Of a stretch of 64,000 nt of DNA, positions 51,770 through 62,048 are shown piece after piece; the first letter of the stretch is position 1; every line of letters starts with the position of its first letter. The position numbers and the translations under genes are program-made. This stretch comes from Bog-532 sp963830385. Lineage in GTDB: Bacteria > Actinomycetota > Actinomycetes > Streptosporangiales > Streptosporangiaceae. The notes under the pieces were generated by a model that saw nothing but the letters and a program-made list of their open reading frames with translations, searched no databases and was not told the DNA's origin. The DNA lies in contig CAWHMD010000006.1 of assembly GCA_963830385.1 (NCBI GenBank), forward strand, positions 372,001 through 436,000, given 5' to 3'.

Positions 51770-52696
51770 ATGGCGACCCAGACCGCGGCCGCGGCCAATC
51801 CGCCCCGGCCTGACCAGCAGGTGACCGAGTACCAGGCCCGGTCCCGGCCGGGCCTGACCATGCTCGGGCTGGGCCTGGCCGGGCTGCTGGCCGGGGTGGT
51901 GCTGGCCCTGACGGCCAGTCATCAGGTCCACAGCACCGCGACCGCCTTCGGCTGGATCTCCGCGCTGGTCATCCTGGCCGGCGTCCTGGTGCTGGCGGGC
52001 CTGACCCCGGTCGTCCCGGGGCGGCCCCGCGTCGTGCAGCTGTTCGGCCGCTACCGCGGCACCATCCGCGAATCGGGCCTGCAGTGGGTCAACCCGTTCA
52101 CGCGCCGGATCGCGGTTTCCACCCGGATCCGCAATCAGGAGTCGGCCCAGGTCAAGGTCAACGACTCCGACGGCAACCCGATCGAGATCGCCGCGGTGGT
52201 GGTGTGGCAGGTCGCCGACACCGCCCGGGCCACCTACGCGGTGGACGACTACGCGCACTTCGTCACCGTCCAGACCGAGACCGCGGTCCGCCACATCGCC
52301 TCCAGCTACCCGTACACCAGTACCCGCGAGGGTGAGCTCTCGCTGCGCGACAACACCGATGAGGTCACCGGCGAGCTGTCCACCGAGATCGCCGCCCGGG
52401 TCGGGCCGGCCGGGGTGCGCGTCATCGAGTCGCGGCTGACCCGGCTGTCCTACGCGGCCGAGATCGCCCAGGCCATGCTGCGCCAGCAGCAGGCGGCGGC
52501 GGTGGTCGGCGCCCGGCAGCGGATCGTGGAGGGTGCGGTCGGCATGGTCCAGCTGGCGCTGCAACGGCTGCAGGATGAGGACGTTGTCGAGCTGGACGAG
52601 GAGCGCAAGGCGGCGATGGTCTCCAACCTGCTGGTGGTGCTGTGCAGTGACCAGGCCACGCAGCCGATCGTCAACACCGGCACCCTGTACCAGTGA
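51770..52696 (+). CDS. SPFH/band 7 domain protein
   Basis: A 308-aa stomatin-like protein. Two N-terminal hydrophobic segments (residues about 29-48 and 60-80), then the SPFH domain from about residue 88 (VVQLFGRYRGTIRESGLQWV, RNQESAQVKVNDSDGNPIEI, AAVVVWQVADTARATYAV) and a C-terminal helix AEIAQAMLRQQQAAAVVGA that normally oligomerises. Such proteins form membrane rings. The next gene, 15 nt downstream, encodes a ribbon-helix-helix protein, a recurring actinobacterial pair. Confidence 0.9.
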   Translation: MATQTAAAANPPRPDQQVTEYQARSRPGLTMLGLGLAGLLAGVVLALTASHQVHSTATAFGWISALVILAGVLVLAGLTPVVPGRPRVVQLFGRYRGTIRESGLQWVNPFTRRIAVSTRIRNQESAQVKVNDSDGNPIEIAAVVVWQVADTARATYAVDDYAHFVTVQTETAVRHIASSYPYTSTREGELSLRDNTDEVTGELSTEIAARVGPAGVRVIESRLTRLSYAAEIAQAMLRQQQAAAVVGARQRIVEGAVGMVQLALQRLQDEDVVELDEERKAAMVSNLLVVLCSDQATQPIVNTGTLYQ

Positions 52697-52711
52697 CGCC
52701 GTGGGAGCACC

Positions 52712-52921
52712 GTGACCGAGCGTAAGAGCGTCCTGCTGCGGCTGGACCCCGCCATCCACGATGCCCTGGCCCGCTGGGCCGGGGACGAACTGCGCAGCAC
52801 CAACGCCCAGATCGAATTCCTGCTCCGCCGGGCGCTGGCCGACGCCGGGCGGCTGCCCGACCAGGCCAGCCCCATGCGCCGCCCCGGGCGGCCGGCCGGC
52901 CGCCGGGAGGGCCGGGGCTAA
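52712..52921 (+). CDS. Arc/MetJ-type ribbon-helix-helix protein
   Basis: A 69-aa protein: SVLLRLDPAIHDALARWA (beta strand plus first helix) and LRSTNAQIEFLLRRALADAG (second helix) match the Arc repressor fold, followed by a basic Pro/Arg-rich tail. GTG start after GGGAGCACC. Likely a small DNA-binding partner co-expressed with the SPFH protein; no toxin gene is seen beside it. Confidence 0.75.
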   Translation: MTERKSVLLRLDPAIHDALARWAGDELRSTNAQIEFLLRRALADAGRLPDQASPMRRPGRPAGRREGRG

Positions 52922-53775
52922 GGACTGACGCTGGCCCGGTCCGCGCCGGCGTGACGTTCGATGAGCCCGGCCACCTCGTCCGGCCGTTCCTCGACCAGGT
53001 AGTGACGGCCGCCGGCGAGCACCTCGACGCCGACGTCGGACCATCCGTAGCTGGCCCGCAGGTTGGCGGCCAGCCGCGCCAGGATCGGCCCGAACACGTG
53101 CTCGCCGCCAACCAGCAGCAACGGGACACCGATGGGCCCGGTCTGGCCGGCGTTGAAGGCCATGTTGGCCGGGATCGCGCGGTAGATCTCGAAGGCCGAC
53201 CGTAGCCGGTCCGGGTCGCCGTAGGCGTCGGCGTAGTGCTGGACGTCGGCCTCGCTGATCACGCCGTGGTCGCTGGTGCCGACCTCGAAGAAGTAGCGGA
53301 AATAGATCGCCTGGCGGTCGGCCACCAGCGCTTCGGGCAGGCCGGGGATCATGTGGAACTCGCCGTGCCACAGGGGCACGTCGACGCCGAGGTCGAGCCA
53401 CGGTTCGATGCCGGGGATCGGCCCCTCGATGATCGTGACGGTACGGGTGGCGTCCGGGAAACGCCGCGCGTACGCGTAGGCGACCCAGCCGCCGACGTCG
53501 TGGGCGGCCAGGTGGACCGGGCCCAGGCCGAGCTGGCCGATGAGCTGGTGCACGTCTTCGGCCAGGTCAGCGGCGGCGTAACCGGCTGCGGTGGGGGCTG
53601 AGCCGCCGACGCCGCGCAGGTCGACCGCGATCACGGTGAAGTGCCGGGCCAGCCGCGGTATGACCCGTCGCCACTCGTACCAGTCCTGGGGGAAGCCGTG
53701 CAGCAGCACCAGGGCCGGGCCCTGGCCCTCCCGGACGTAGTGGATCGTGGTGCCGTTGACGTCGACGGTACTCAT
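52918..53775 (-). CDS. Alpha/beta hydrolase (epoxide hydrolase-like)
   Basis: A 285-aa hydrolase with oxyanion motif LLHGFPQDWYEWR (residues 25-37), nucleophile Asp in HLAAHDVGGWVAYAYA (about residue 97), acid near LLLVGGEHVFGP and His in GGRHYLVEERPDEVA. An Asp nucleophile and HGFPQ point to the epoxide hydrolase/haloalkane dehalogenase branch. Its stop overlaps the end of the ribbon-helix-helix gene by 4 bp (convergent). Confidence 0.85.
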   Translation of the reverse strand: MSTVDVNGTTIHYVREGQGPALVLLHGFPQDWYEWRRVIPRLARHFTVIAVDLRGVGGSAPTAAGYAAADLAEDVHQLIGQLGLGPVHLAAHDVGGWVAYAYARRFPDATRTVTIIEGPIPGIEPWLDLGVDVPLWHGEFHMIPGLPEALVADRQAIYFRYFFEVGTSDHGVISEADVQHYADAYGDPDRLRSAFEIYRAIPANMAFNAGQTGPIGVPLLLVGGEHVFGPILARLAANLRASYGWSDVGVEVLAGGRHYLVEERPDEVAGLIERHAGADRASVSP

Positions 53776-53891
53776 GCGGGGGCAGACGTCCGCCGGGACC
53801 GGAACTCATCGCTCCGCCCGGCACTTAAATGCCTGCTCAGGGCAATCCAAGCGGCTCCGCCATCCGTATCTATGGGTGTGATGGGTTGGTG

Positions 53892-54572
53892 ATGAACGAG
53901 TACGGGCGCGGCGGCGAGCACCTGGCCGGCGACGGCGCCGAGCTGGCTCTGGGGGCGCTGACCGGCCGCGAGCGAGCCCGCGCGATCGAGCATTTGCAGC
54001 AGTGCGGCCAGTGCCGGGCCCAGGTCCACCGGATGACCCTCACCAGCGACGATCTGCTGAATCTGCTGCCCGGCCAGCAGCCCCCGCCGGGGTTCTCGGC
54101 CGGGGTGACCGACCGGCTCCGCCTGGCCCGCAAGACTTCCCGCCGACCACGGCCGTCCCGGCTGCTGGCCGCCGCGGCGGCGCTGGTCCTGGTGGCGGCG
54201 GGTCTGGCGGGCTGGGGGCTGCGGGCCGCGCCGCGTAGAGCGGGCCCGGCGGGAACCAGCGCCCAGGCCGCCTTGCGCACGGCCGCGCTGATCACGCCGA
54301 CCCGTCAGGACATTGGCTCGGTGTACCTGCATCGCGGCAGCCCGACCTGGATGTTCACCGCCATCGACCTGGATAAGGCCGACCAGACGATCGTCTGCCA
54401 GCTGATCGACCAGGCCGGGCGGGTCATCACGGTCGGGTCGTTCCGGCTGGTCGGTGGCGACGGCTACTGGGGCAGCCCCGAACCCGACCAGGCCACCGCC
54501 ATCACCAGCGCCCGGCTGATCACCACGTCGGGGACGCTGCTGGCCTCGGCCACCTTCACGCGCGGCCGGTGA
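53892..54572 (+). CDS. Zinc-binding anti-sigma factor (orphan)
   Basis: A 226-aa membrane protein. The ZAS motif HLQQCGQC (His-x3-Cys-x2-Cys, about residues 34-41) lies in an N-terminal anti-sigma domain with an upstream LALGALTGRERA helix; one transmembrane helix follows (LLAAAAALVLVAAGLAGWGL, about 100-119), and the exported part is an RskA-like domain. ATG at 53892 or GTG at 53889. No ECF sigma gene is adjacent; the nearest are at 51.0 kb and 46 kb, so its partner is unclear. Confidence 0.8.
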   Translation: MNEYGRGGEHLAGDGAELALGALTGRERARAIEHLQQCGQCRAQVHRMTLTSDDLLNLLPGQQPPPGFSAGVTDRLRLARKTSRRPRPSRLLAAAAALVLVAAGLAGWGLRAAPRRAGPAGTSAQAALRTAALITPTRQDIGSVYLHRGSPTWMFTAIDLDKADQTIVCQLIDQAGRVITVGSFRLVGGDGYWGSPEPDQATAITSARLITTSGTLLASATFTRGR

Positions 54573-54669
54573 CGCCGGGGTTCGGGGCGTCTTCGACCCC
54601 TGGGAGATCACCGGCCAGGGCTGAATCGGCCGGGATGAACCGGCGGGGATGAACCGGCGGGCCAGCCGG

Positions 54670-55557
54670 TTACAGCAGCGGGCGCAGGTGGGTGACGGCC
54701 CAGCCGGCCAGGCTGGATGGAGTGGTCGTGAGCGTGGATCGCGGCTGCTCGGGGGTGAATCCCTCGCTCTTGCCCGTCCCCATGCCGATGATGCCCTCGA
54801 CGGCCACCTCGGTCAGGCCCGCCTCGCGCAGGGCGGCGCGCTGCTCGTCGTTGGTGATCCGCTCCGCCTCGATCGCCCGGCCGGTCGCGGCCGACAGCGC
54901 GGTGGCCGCCTCGGGCCAGGTCAGGTCGGCGGCCCCGTGGACCGCCTGGACCTGGCGGCCGGTCCAGCCGGCGGCCAGCAGGCGGGCGGTGGCCACCACC
55001 GCGATGTCGAACGGGTCGACCCAGGGCATCGGCTCGTCCAGCGGCCGGGTGGTGACGAGCCGCCCGGCCCGGAGCCGGTCGAGTTCCCCCATCAGGTTGG
55101 TCATGAAGTAGCCGCAGCGCAGGTGGAGCAGGGCGGCGCCGGTCTCGTCGCGGGCGGCGTCGAGCCGCTGCTCGATGCGGGCGAGGCCGTCGATGAAGCC
55201 GGCGCCGTGCCGCAGCTCGGCCCCGATGCTGCTGAGGAACACCACGCGGGGGATCCGGTGCCGCCGCATCGCCGCGGCCAGGCCGTCGCCGGTGCGCTCG
55301 GCGTCGGCGTCCGGGTCGGGCAGCGACCAGTCGTCCGGGTGCACCCAGAAGACCGCCGCCACGTCGCGGGTCGCCTCGGCCACGTAGGCGGCGTCGCGCT
55401 GGTCACCGACGGCCAGCTCGACCTGGCCGCGCAGCCCGGGGCCGAGCCGGCCGGGGTCACGCAGCAGCAGCCGGGGCCGCACGCCCGCCTGGCACAGCAG
55501 CCGCGTGACGTGCGAGCCGACGTGGCCGGTAGGGGTGGTCACAGCGATCGTGTCCAT
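54670..55557 (-). CDS. NmrA-like NAD(P)-binding reductase
   Basis: A 295-aa atypical SDR: IAVTTPTGHVGSHVTRLLCQ (Rossmann, residues 3-22), an acidic and Trp-rich insert HPDDWSLPDPDADAE, VVFLSSIGAELRHG (about residue 100), LHLRCGYFMTNLMG and a C-terminal GIIGMGTGKSEGF. NAD(P)H quinone or azo reductase-like. ATG at 55557; the upstream extension is not supported. Confidence 0.8.
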   Translation of the reverse strand: MDTIAVTTPTGHVGSHVTRLLCQAGVRPRLLLRDPGRLGPGLRGQVELAVGDQRDAAYVAEATRDVAAVFWVHPDDWSLPDPDADAERTGDGLAAAMRRHRIPRVVFLSSIGAELRHGAGFIDGLARIEQRLDAARDETGAALLHLRCGYFMTNLMGELDRLRAGRLVTTRPLDEPMPWVDPFDIAVVATARLLAAGWTGRQVQAVHGAADLTWPEAATALSAATGRAIEAERITNDEQRAALREAGLTEVAVEGIIGMGTGKSEGFTPEQPRSTLTTTPSSLAGWAVTHLRPLL

Positions 55558-55594
55558 CACCCCACCATGCCAGCCGGGTACGACAGCGAGGCTC

Positions 55595-58500
55595 CTAGCG
55601 CACCCAGATCTGGTCCAGCAGCGGCCCATAGACCGGCGAGTCCTGATAGTTCCCGACCCGGGCCGAAACGAAGACGGCGGGCGCCTGGTTGAGTATCGGG
55701 ACCCACGGCGCCTGCATGGTTACGGCCCGGTCGAAGCTTTCCCAGTAGGTTCTGGCCGCGCCCGGGTCGGTCAGCTGGGCCGCCTCCGCCTGAGCGGCCA
55801 GCTGTTCGGCCCGCGGATCGCAGAACCCGCCGTAGTTCGTGGTGTTGGCCGGGTCCCGGCTCAATGAGTGACAGCTCAAGGTGGGGATGTAGAACGTCGA
55901 TGCGGCCGGGAAGTCGGCTCCCCATCCCTGCAGGCCGGCCTGGATCTTGCGGCGGGTGTCGGTGACCGTCTGGAAGTACTGGACGGCCGACACGGTGCGC
56001 AGCCGGGCGTGGTACCCGAGCTGGTTCAGCAGGCTGACCAGGTACGATTCCACTCCCGGCCCGGCGACGCCGTCGATGGTCCACAGCGTCACCGGCGTGT
56101 TGGCGGTGCCGGAGGCCGCGACCAGCTGGCGCGCCCGGGCCAGGTCGGGGCCGTGCCAGGCCCCGTCGCCGGGGTCGGTCGTGTAGGGACAGTAGTCCTG
56201 GTGCTCGGGGAATCCGGCCGGCAGGATCTGGCACGTCACCGCGGCCTGGCCGGGGGCGTAGCGGAACAACTGCAGCAGTTTGGCCCGGTCGATCGCATAG
56301 TTGACCGCTTGCCGGGCCGGCAGGCTGGAAAAGGGCGGCTGCCGGGTGTTGAGGAACAGGTAGATGATCCACAGCTTCAGGGCGGTGTGCACGCGGGCCG
56401 GATACCGGGCCGCCAGCGCCTCGTCATTGCGGTCGAGCGCGGCCAGATCGGCCTGCCCGGCCAGCACCTCTGATTGCTGCTTGCCCAGGCTGGTCTCTTG
56501 CCGGAAGCGGATGACCGACGGGTAACCGGCGGGCTGGGCGGCGTAGGACCACTGATGGAAGTACGGGTTCCGGGTGAGGGTGAAGGACACGTTCGGCCGG
56601 TACCCCGAGATCAGATACGGCCCGGTGCCCGGCAGGAACGGCGGCCCCGTGATGACGCTGTGCAGTGGGCTGCCAGGCGGGGCCGGGACCGCGAGGTTCA
56701 GCGCCAGTTCGTAGAGCAAGTCGGGGTCGGCCTGGGTCAGGTGGAAGGCCACGGTGCCCAGGGCATCGTCGGTGACGATCCCGCGGGTCAGGTCACAGCG
56801 CGACGGGTGCTGCCGGCAGACCGGTGAGCCGACTATCTCGTCGTAGTAGCCGGGGTTGGCCCCGGTCGTGATCTGCCGCTCCAGGCCCCGCCGGAAGTCG
56901 GACGCCCGGACGAGGACGCCGTTGGAGTAATGGATTCCCGGGCGGAGCGTGAAGACGTACGTCCGGCCGCCGTCGGCGGGGCGGGGCAGCGTCCGGGCCA
57001 GGTCGGGCACGAGCGTCTCGCCGGCCGCGCCGCCTGCCCGCCGGAACGCGACCAGCCCGTCGTAGACGGCGGCCGGCACGGCGTTCGTGAACGGTGCGTA
57101 CTCCTGGTCCGGATCGGTGGCCGGCAGGTCGTAGTTGACGGCGGTCACCGTGCCGCCCCGGTGCCGAGCGGTGGCGAACGCCCCGGTCGCCAGCCATAGG
57201 CCGGCCGGGGTGGCCACCATCCCCTGCGGCGAACCGCTCAGCCGGATCGTACGGGCGACCCGGGTGGCCCGGAGGTCGATGAAGTCGACGGTGCCGTCGA
57301 ACTGATCGCTGACCCACAAACCGGTGCCTGCGCGGGCGATCGTGCTGGGGCCGTCGCCGACGCCCAGCGTCGCGGTGACCCGGCCGGTCACCGGGTCGAG
57401 CCTGGACACCGTCTGGTCCAGCAAATTGGCCACCCAGACCGCCGCGGACGTCACGAAGATGCCGCCAGCCCCGAACCGACCGGCAGCGGGCCGCCCGGCT
57501 GCCCGGTGGCCAGGTCGATCCGGGTGACGGTCCCGTCCTCTCCATTGGCTACCCAGACCGCTCCGGCCCCGACGGCGATGCCGTCCGGGCGTGCGCCGAC
57601 CTGCAGCCCACGCTGGGTCACGGCGCCGGACAGCGGGTCGATGTGGTCGACGGTGCCGTCGCCTTCGTTGGCCACCCACACCCCGCTCGGACCGCTGGCG
57701 ATGGCGGCCGGCAGGTTGCCGACCCGGATCGTCTGGACCACGGTGCTGGCGCTGGCGCTGACCCGCGACACGGTCGCGTCCCCGCTGTTGGCGACCCAGA
57801 CATCGTCGTCGGTGACGGTTAGGGCGGCCGGGGCGGAGCCGACCGGGATCTGCTCGACGACCGCCCGGGTGGCCGGGTTGATCCGCGACACCGTGCCTGC
57901 CGTGCTGTTGAGCGCCCAGATCGAGCCGTCGCCGTAGGCCAGCGCCGCCGGACCGGGCATCGAGACCGGCTTGCCGATGGGCTCGCCGGAACCGCTGACC
58001 AACCCCACGCTGTCCGCGGGGAGGGTACCCGGGGTCGTCTTGCTCTGGCCACCGACGCTGGTCAGGCCGACCACGCAGGCGGCCGCGGCGAGCACCAGCG
58101 CCACCCCGGCGAGCAGCAGGCGGGGACGCACGGTCCTGACCGCCGGCCGGGTGCGGGCTGCCAGGAACGCCAGCGGCCGCCGCCGGGCAGGGCCGGCGAT
58201 CGGTGCTGGCTGGGCAGCCGGCCCGGGCAGCACGGGCGAGGTGGGCGGCACGGGGGATGCCGGCGGCACGGGCCGCCAGTCGAGGGCCGGGTCGTGGTCG
58301 AGAACGGCCGCATGCAGGCGCCGCAACGCCGCTTCCGGTTCGACCCCCAGCTCATCGGCGAGCAGGTCGCGGACCCGCCGGTAGGCGGCGAGGGCCTCGG
58401 ACTGCCGGCCCCCGCGGTACAGCGCCAGCATCAGCTGGCCGTGCATCCGCTCCCGGAGGGGATGGCGGGCGGACAGTAGCTCCAGTTCGGCGCTGACCGC

Positions 58501-59073
58501 CGTGTGCCGCCCGAGCGCCAGATCCGCGTCGATACGAGCCCCGAGCGCGGCCAGCCGCAGGTCCTCCAGCCGGGCCGCTTCCGGCCAGGTGAAACCGTAG
58601 TCGGCCAGGTCGGCCAGCACCGGACCCCGCCACAGGCCGAGCGTCCCCCGCAGGATCCCGGCCGCCTCGGCGGCCAGGCCGGCCTCGAGCGCGGCCCGGC
58701 CCGCAGCGAAGCCGTCCTCGAACCGCCCGGCGTCCAGATTCGCGCGGTCCACCCGCAGCTGGTAGCCGCGGTTCCTGCTCACCAGGATGCGGCCGGCGGC
58801 GCCGCGGGCGCGGTCCGGCTCGAGCACCCGGCGCAGGTGGAAGACATAGGTCTGCAGCGTGGTGACCCAGCCCTCGGGCGGGTGGCCGGCCCAGACGTCA
58901 TCGGCCAGCCGGTCCATCGATACGACCCGGTTCGCTTCGAGCAGTAGTAAGGCCAATACCGCCCGTTGCCGGGGACCGCCGAGCGGCAGCACCGACCCTG
59001 CCCTCGCGACCTCCAGCGGTCCGAGAATGCGGAACGGCACGACCTCAATGCCGCCGCTCACGTCGGCAGCCAT
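55595..59073 (-). CDS. Membrane-spanning BTAD regulator fused to a beta-propeller and family 5 solute-binding protein, apparent frameshift
   Basis: About 1159 aa after repair of one lost G near 57470 (frame PLPVGSG to AGGIFVTSAAVWVANLL). Order: winged helix (residues 15-105, GGPRQRAVLALLLLEANRVV) and BTAD helical domain (112-257) in the cytoplasm; Pro-rich linker; one TM helix (318-338, LLLAGVALVLAAAACVVGL); six YVTN-like propeller repeats (WVANSGDATVSR, WVANEGDGTVDH, WVANGEDGTVTR, WVANLLDQTVSR); then a peptide-type substrate-binding protein (TYVFTLRPGIHYSNGV, PFLPGTGPYLISGYRPN, ARQAVNYAIDRAKLLQ, LQGWGADFPAASTFYIP). One-component transmembrane sensing of an extracellular ligand is inferred. 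ATG at 59073 follows GGTGGGGTGGAT. Confidence 0.8.
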
Positions 59074-59247
59074 ATCCACCCCACCCGGTTGCTCCCCGCC
59101 GCCGGGCCAGCGACCTTTTCTTATTGGACCACCGGGAGGCGACCGATCCAAGCGGTTTCCAAGGCAACTCCACTCGTCTGGGACTGCTCTGAGGGGGCGG
59201 GCAACAGCAGCGGCGATCGCCGGGCGTCCGCCGGTAGGGGGGTTACC

Positions 59248-59688
59248 GTGAGAATTCAGCGATCATTGCCGGTGCAACGGCGCACCGCCCGGCTGCGGAT
59301 GCCACGGCCGCGCTGGTTCATCAGCGCGCTCAGCGCGCTGGCCGCCTTCGGGGCGGCCGTGGTCGCCCTGGCCCCGGTCGCGTCGGCGACCTACCTGCCG
59401 CCGAACCCGGCTGGCCCGCCTGCGATCCTGTCGCCGGGCGTCCCGCCGGTCATCACCGTACCCCACCTCACGGTGGGGCTCGTCGCCGTCGTGGCCGCCA
59501 GCGTGGTGCTGTTGTCGATAGCCACCACGCTGATCACGCTGTCCCTGATCCAGCGGCGGGGCCGGCTGTCACCGGCCGTCGGCGCGGGTCAGAGCGGCGC
59601 GCTGGCCGGCCCGGCCGGACCCGGCCAGCCCGCTGGGCCGGGCGACATCCTGCTCAGCCACCCGTATCAGGGCCGCCGGCCGTGGTGA
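59248..59688 (+). CDS. Hypothetical two-segment membrane/exported protein
   Basis: A 146-aa protein: basic N-terminus, a signal-anchor-like helix (FISALSALAAFGAAVVALAP, residues 24-43) with a cleavage-like ASA-T, a short proline-rich exported loop, and a second helix (TVGLVAVVAASVVLLSIATT, about 77-96) followed by a Gly/Ala/Pro-rich tail. GTG at 59248 follows GGGGGG. Divergent from the BTAD sensor gene across 174 bp, so possibly its target. Unrecognised family. Confidence 0.55.
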   Translation: MRIQRSLPVQRRTARLRMPRPRWFISALSALAAFGAAVVALAPVASATYLPPNPAGPPAILSPGVPPVITVPHLTVGLVAVVAASVVLLSIATTLITLSLIQRRGRLSPAVGAGQSGALAGPAGPGQPAGPGDILLSHPYQGRRPW

Positions 59689-61131
59689 GGAGCTTCCCGG
59701 CCGGACGGCGGCGGCGTTTGGGGACGGGCGGCGGGGGGCGGCCGTCGGCGATGGCGGCGACCGCGGCCACCGCCTGGTCGATCTCGTCCGGGGTGTTGTA
59801 GAGGTAGAAGCTCAGCCGGCAGCTGGCGGGCGGGGTCAGCCCGAGCGCGTGGTGGGCCAGCGTCGCGCAGTGACAGCCGGCCCGCGCTTCCACCCCGGCC
59901 CGGTCCAGGGCTTCGGCCACGGCAACCGGGTCGCGGCCCGCGAGGTTGAACGCCACCAGCGAGGTACGGCGGGCCGCGTCCGGGGGCCGTAGATCGTGAT
60001 GCCGCCGATGCCGCCGAGCGCCGCCAGCGCCCGGTCGGTCAGCTGCTGGTTCCAGGCGCCGATCCGGCCCATGGCGGCCCGGACCGTACCGGGCCCGAGC
60101 GGCCGCCAGGTCCCGAAGTGGACCGCGCGGCCCGGGTTGAGGGCCAGATCCAGCAGGATCCGGAGGGCCTGAGCGGAGACGATCGTGCCCAGGATGTTGG
60201 GTGTCCCGGCCGCGTATTTCCAGGGCAGCCCGTTGTATTCGACCTGCCAGGGAAACACCCGGCCTTCGGCGATCATGTCGCCGCCGTACAGGAACGGCCG
60301 GGCGGCGGCCAGCAGGTCCTCGCGGGCGTAGAGCGCGCCGACCCCGAACGGGGCCAGCACCTTGTGGAAGGAAAACGCCAGGTAGTCGACGCCGAGCGCG
60401 CGCACGTCAACGAACGAGCCCGGTACCAGCTGGGCCGCGTCGACCAGCAGGTAGGAGCGGTTCTCACCGTTCGGCTGCCGGTAGCCGCTGGCGTCGGCCA
60501 GCGCCCGGATCCGGCTGAGCGGGGTCCTGGTGCCCAGGAAGTTCGACGCCCCCGTACAGCAGACCAGCTTGGTGCGCGAATCGATCAGGCTGGCCAGGTG
60601 CGCCAGGTCCAGCTCACCGGTGCCCGGGTCGAACCGCGCCAGCCGGTAGTCCACCCGGCGCCCGAGCCGGGGCAGGATCTCCCGGCCCAGCGCGTACCAG
60701 GGGACGTAGTTCGAGTTGTGCTCCATCGTGGTGGTGACGACGTTGTCGCCGTCCCGGAACTCGGTGAGCATCGAGTACATGACGCTGTTGATGGCCTCGG
60801 TGGTGTTCCGGTACAGCGCGATGCTGGCCCGGCCGGGGGCGCCGATGAACTCCGCGATCGTGTCGTAGGAGGCCTCGAACTGGGCCGTCATCCGCTGCGA
60901 GGCCGCCGACTGGCCACGGTGGACGTTGTCATACCCGGGCGCCAGCGACGCTTGCAGCGCCAGCAGTTCCCGGGGCGGCTGGGTGCTGGCAGCGTTGTTG
61001 GTGACGATCCGGCCGAGCCGCGGGAACTCGAAGTGCTCGCGGATGGCCTGCACGTCCAGCGGCCGGGGATCGGCGGCCTCCGGGTCACGGCCCCCGTCGT
61101 GACCCCGGCGGGGCCGCAGCAGGGTGATCAC
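59654..61131 (-). CDS. Class V aminotransferase / cysteine desulfurase-like enzyme, apparent frameshift
   Basis: PLP-dependent fold I enzyme, 492 aa after adding one C to the five-C run near 59976 (frame GGITIYGP to DAARRTSLVAFNLAG). Motifs: TTTMEHNSNYVPWYALGREI, the PLP aspartate in LLVDAAQLVPG, the Schiff-base lysine in LAFSFHKVLAPFG, and a C-terminal GCHCATLAHHALG that holds the cysteine loop of desulfurases. The GTG start overlaps the methyltransferase stop. Could release sulfur from cysteine or catalyse a related C-S lyase or epimerase reaction. Confidence 0.75.
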
Positions 61132-61976
61132 GACGGCTCCTTGCGCTTCCAGGCGCCGATCATCAGCGGCCACCGCAACGGGCGGTCGGGGAACCTGGTG
61201 GCGTCGCACTCGAGCGCGGCCAGCGTCGCCGCGGCCGCGTCCTCGGTGGTGATGCCGTGGGCCAGCGCGACCGGCAGCAGGCTGCGGAAGACGTTCTTCA
61301 GCATCACGTGCCCGGTGCTGAGTGGCTCGATCCGGCCGGTGACGTCGGTGCCGTCGGGCGCCCCGGCCCCCGCCTGCGCGAACAGCTGCTCGAGGCGGAC
61401 GCCCACGTACACGTCGGCCCCGGCCGCGCCGAAAGCACCGATGATGACCCGGCCCACCTCATCGACGCTGGCCAGCTCGGGTACCGCGCTGACCGAGCCG
61501 AGGTCGTAGTCCTGTACGACCAGGTGCCCGCCGGGCGCGACCGCGTCCCACAACCGGGCCAGCACGGTGACGCGCTCGGGCAGGTGGAACAGCAGCAGCC
61601 GCGCGTACACGAGATCGAACGGCGCCCCCGGGACCGGCTCGCCGCCGGTGAGGTCGTAGGTGTGGAAGGCGCACTGGCGGTGGCCGCGGCCGTGCAGCAT
61701 CTCCACCGCGAAGTCGCCGATCGAGGAGTCCGCGTCCACCCCGAGCACGCGCCCGGCCTGCCCGGCCCGCTGGGCCAGCAGGCGCATGGTCTCCCCCGGC
61801 CCGCAGCCGGCGTCCAGGCAGCTGGCGCCGGGCGGCACGCTGACCTGGTCGAGAATCCTGGCGGTGGCGGCCTCCCACACCCGCGCCTGCGCCCGCAGCC
61901 GCTCGTACTCCGCTTGTGTGTGCCCCAGCGAGTAGCGGCCGGTCCGCTGAATGGTCTCCGTGGTGGTCATCGACAT
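61128..61976 (-). CDS. SAM-dependent methyltransferase (class I)
   Basis: A 282-aa methyltransferase: motif I CLDAGCGPGETMRLLAQRAG (about residues 54-73), acidic VLGVDADSSI, motif II FDLVYARLLLFHL and motif III VAPGGHLVVQDYDLG. An N-terminal ~45-residue helical segment precedes the fold. Coupled by GTGA overlap to the class V aminotransferase; with the AraC gene behind, this seems a small secondary-metabolism-like cluster. Confidence 0.85.
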   Translation of the reverse strand: MSMTTTETIQRTGRYSLGHTQAEYERLRAQARVWEAATARILDQVSVPPGASCLDAGCGPGETMRLLAQRAGQAGRVLGVDADSSIGDFAVEMLHGRGHRQCAFHTYDLTGGEPVPGAPFDLVYARLLLFHLPERVTVLARLWDAVAPGGHLVVQDYDLGSVSAVPELASVDEVGRVIIGAFGAAGADVYVGVRLEQLFAQAGAGAPDGTDVTGRIEPLSTGHVMLKNVFRSLLPVALAHGITTEDAAAATLAALECDATRFPDRPLRWPLMIGAWKRKEPS

Positions 61977-62048
61977 CCCCCTGTGTTCACCGGCGGCTGG
62001 TCCGCCGTGCGGTAAGCATCGAACGCCCGGGAACGGGATGTCGTTGGG

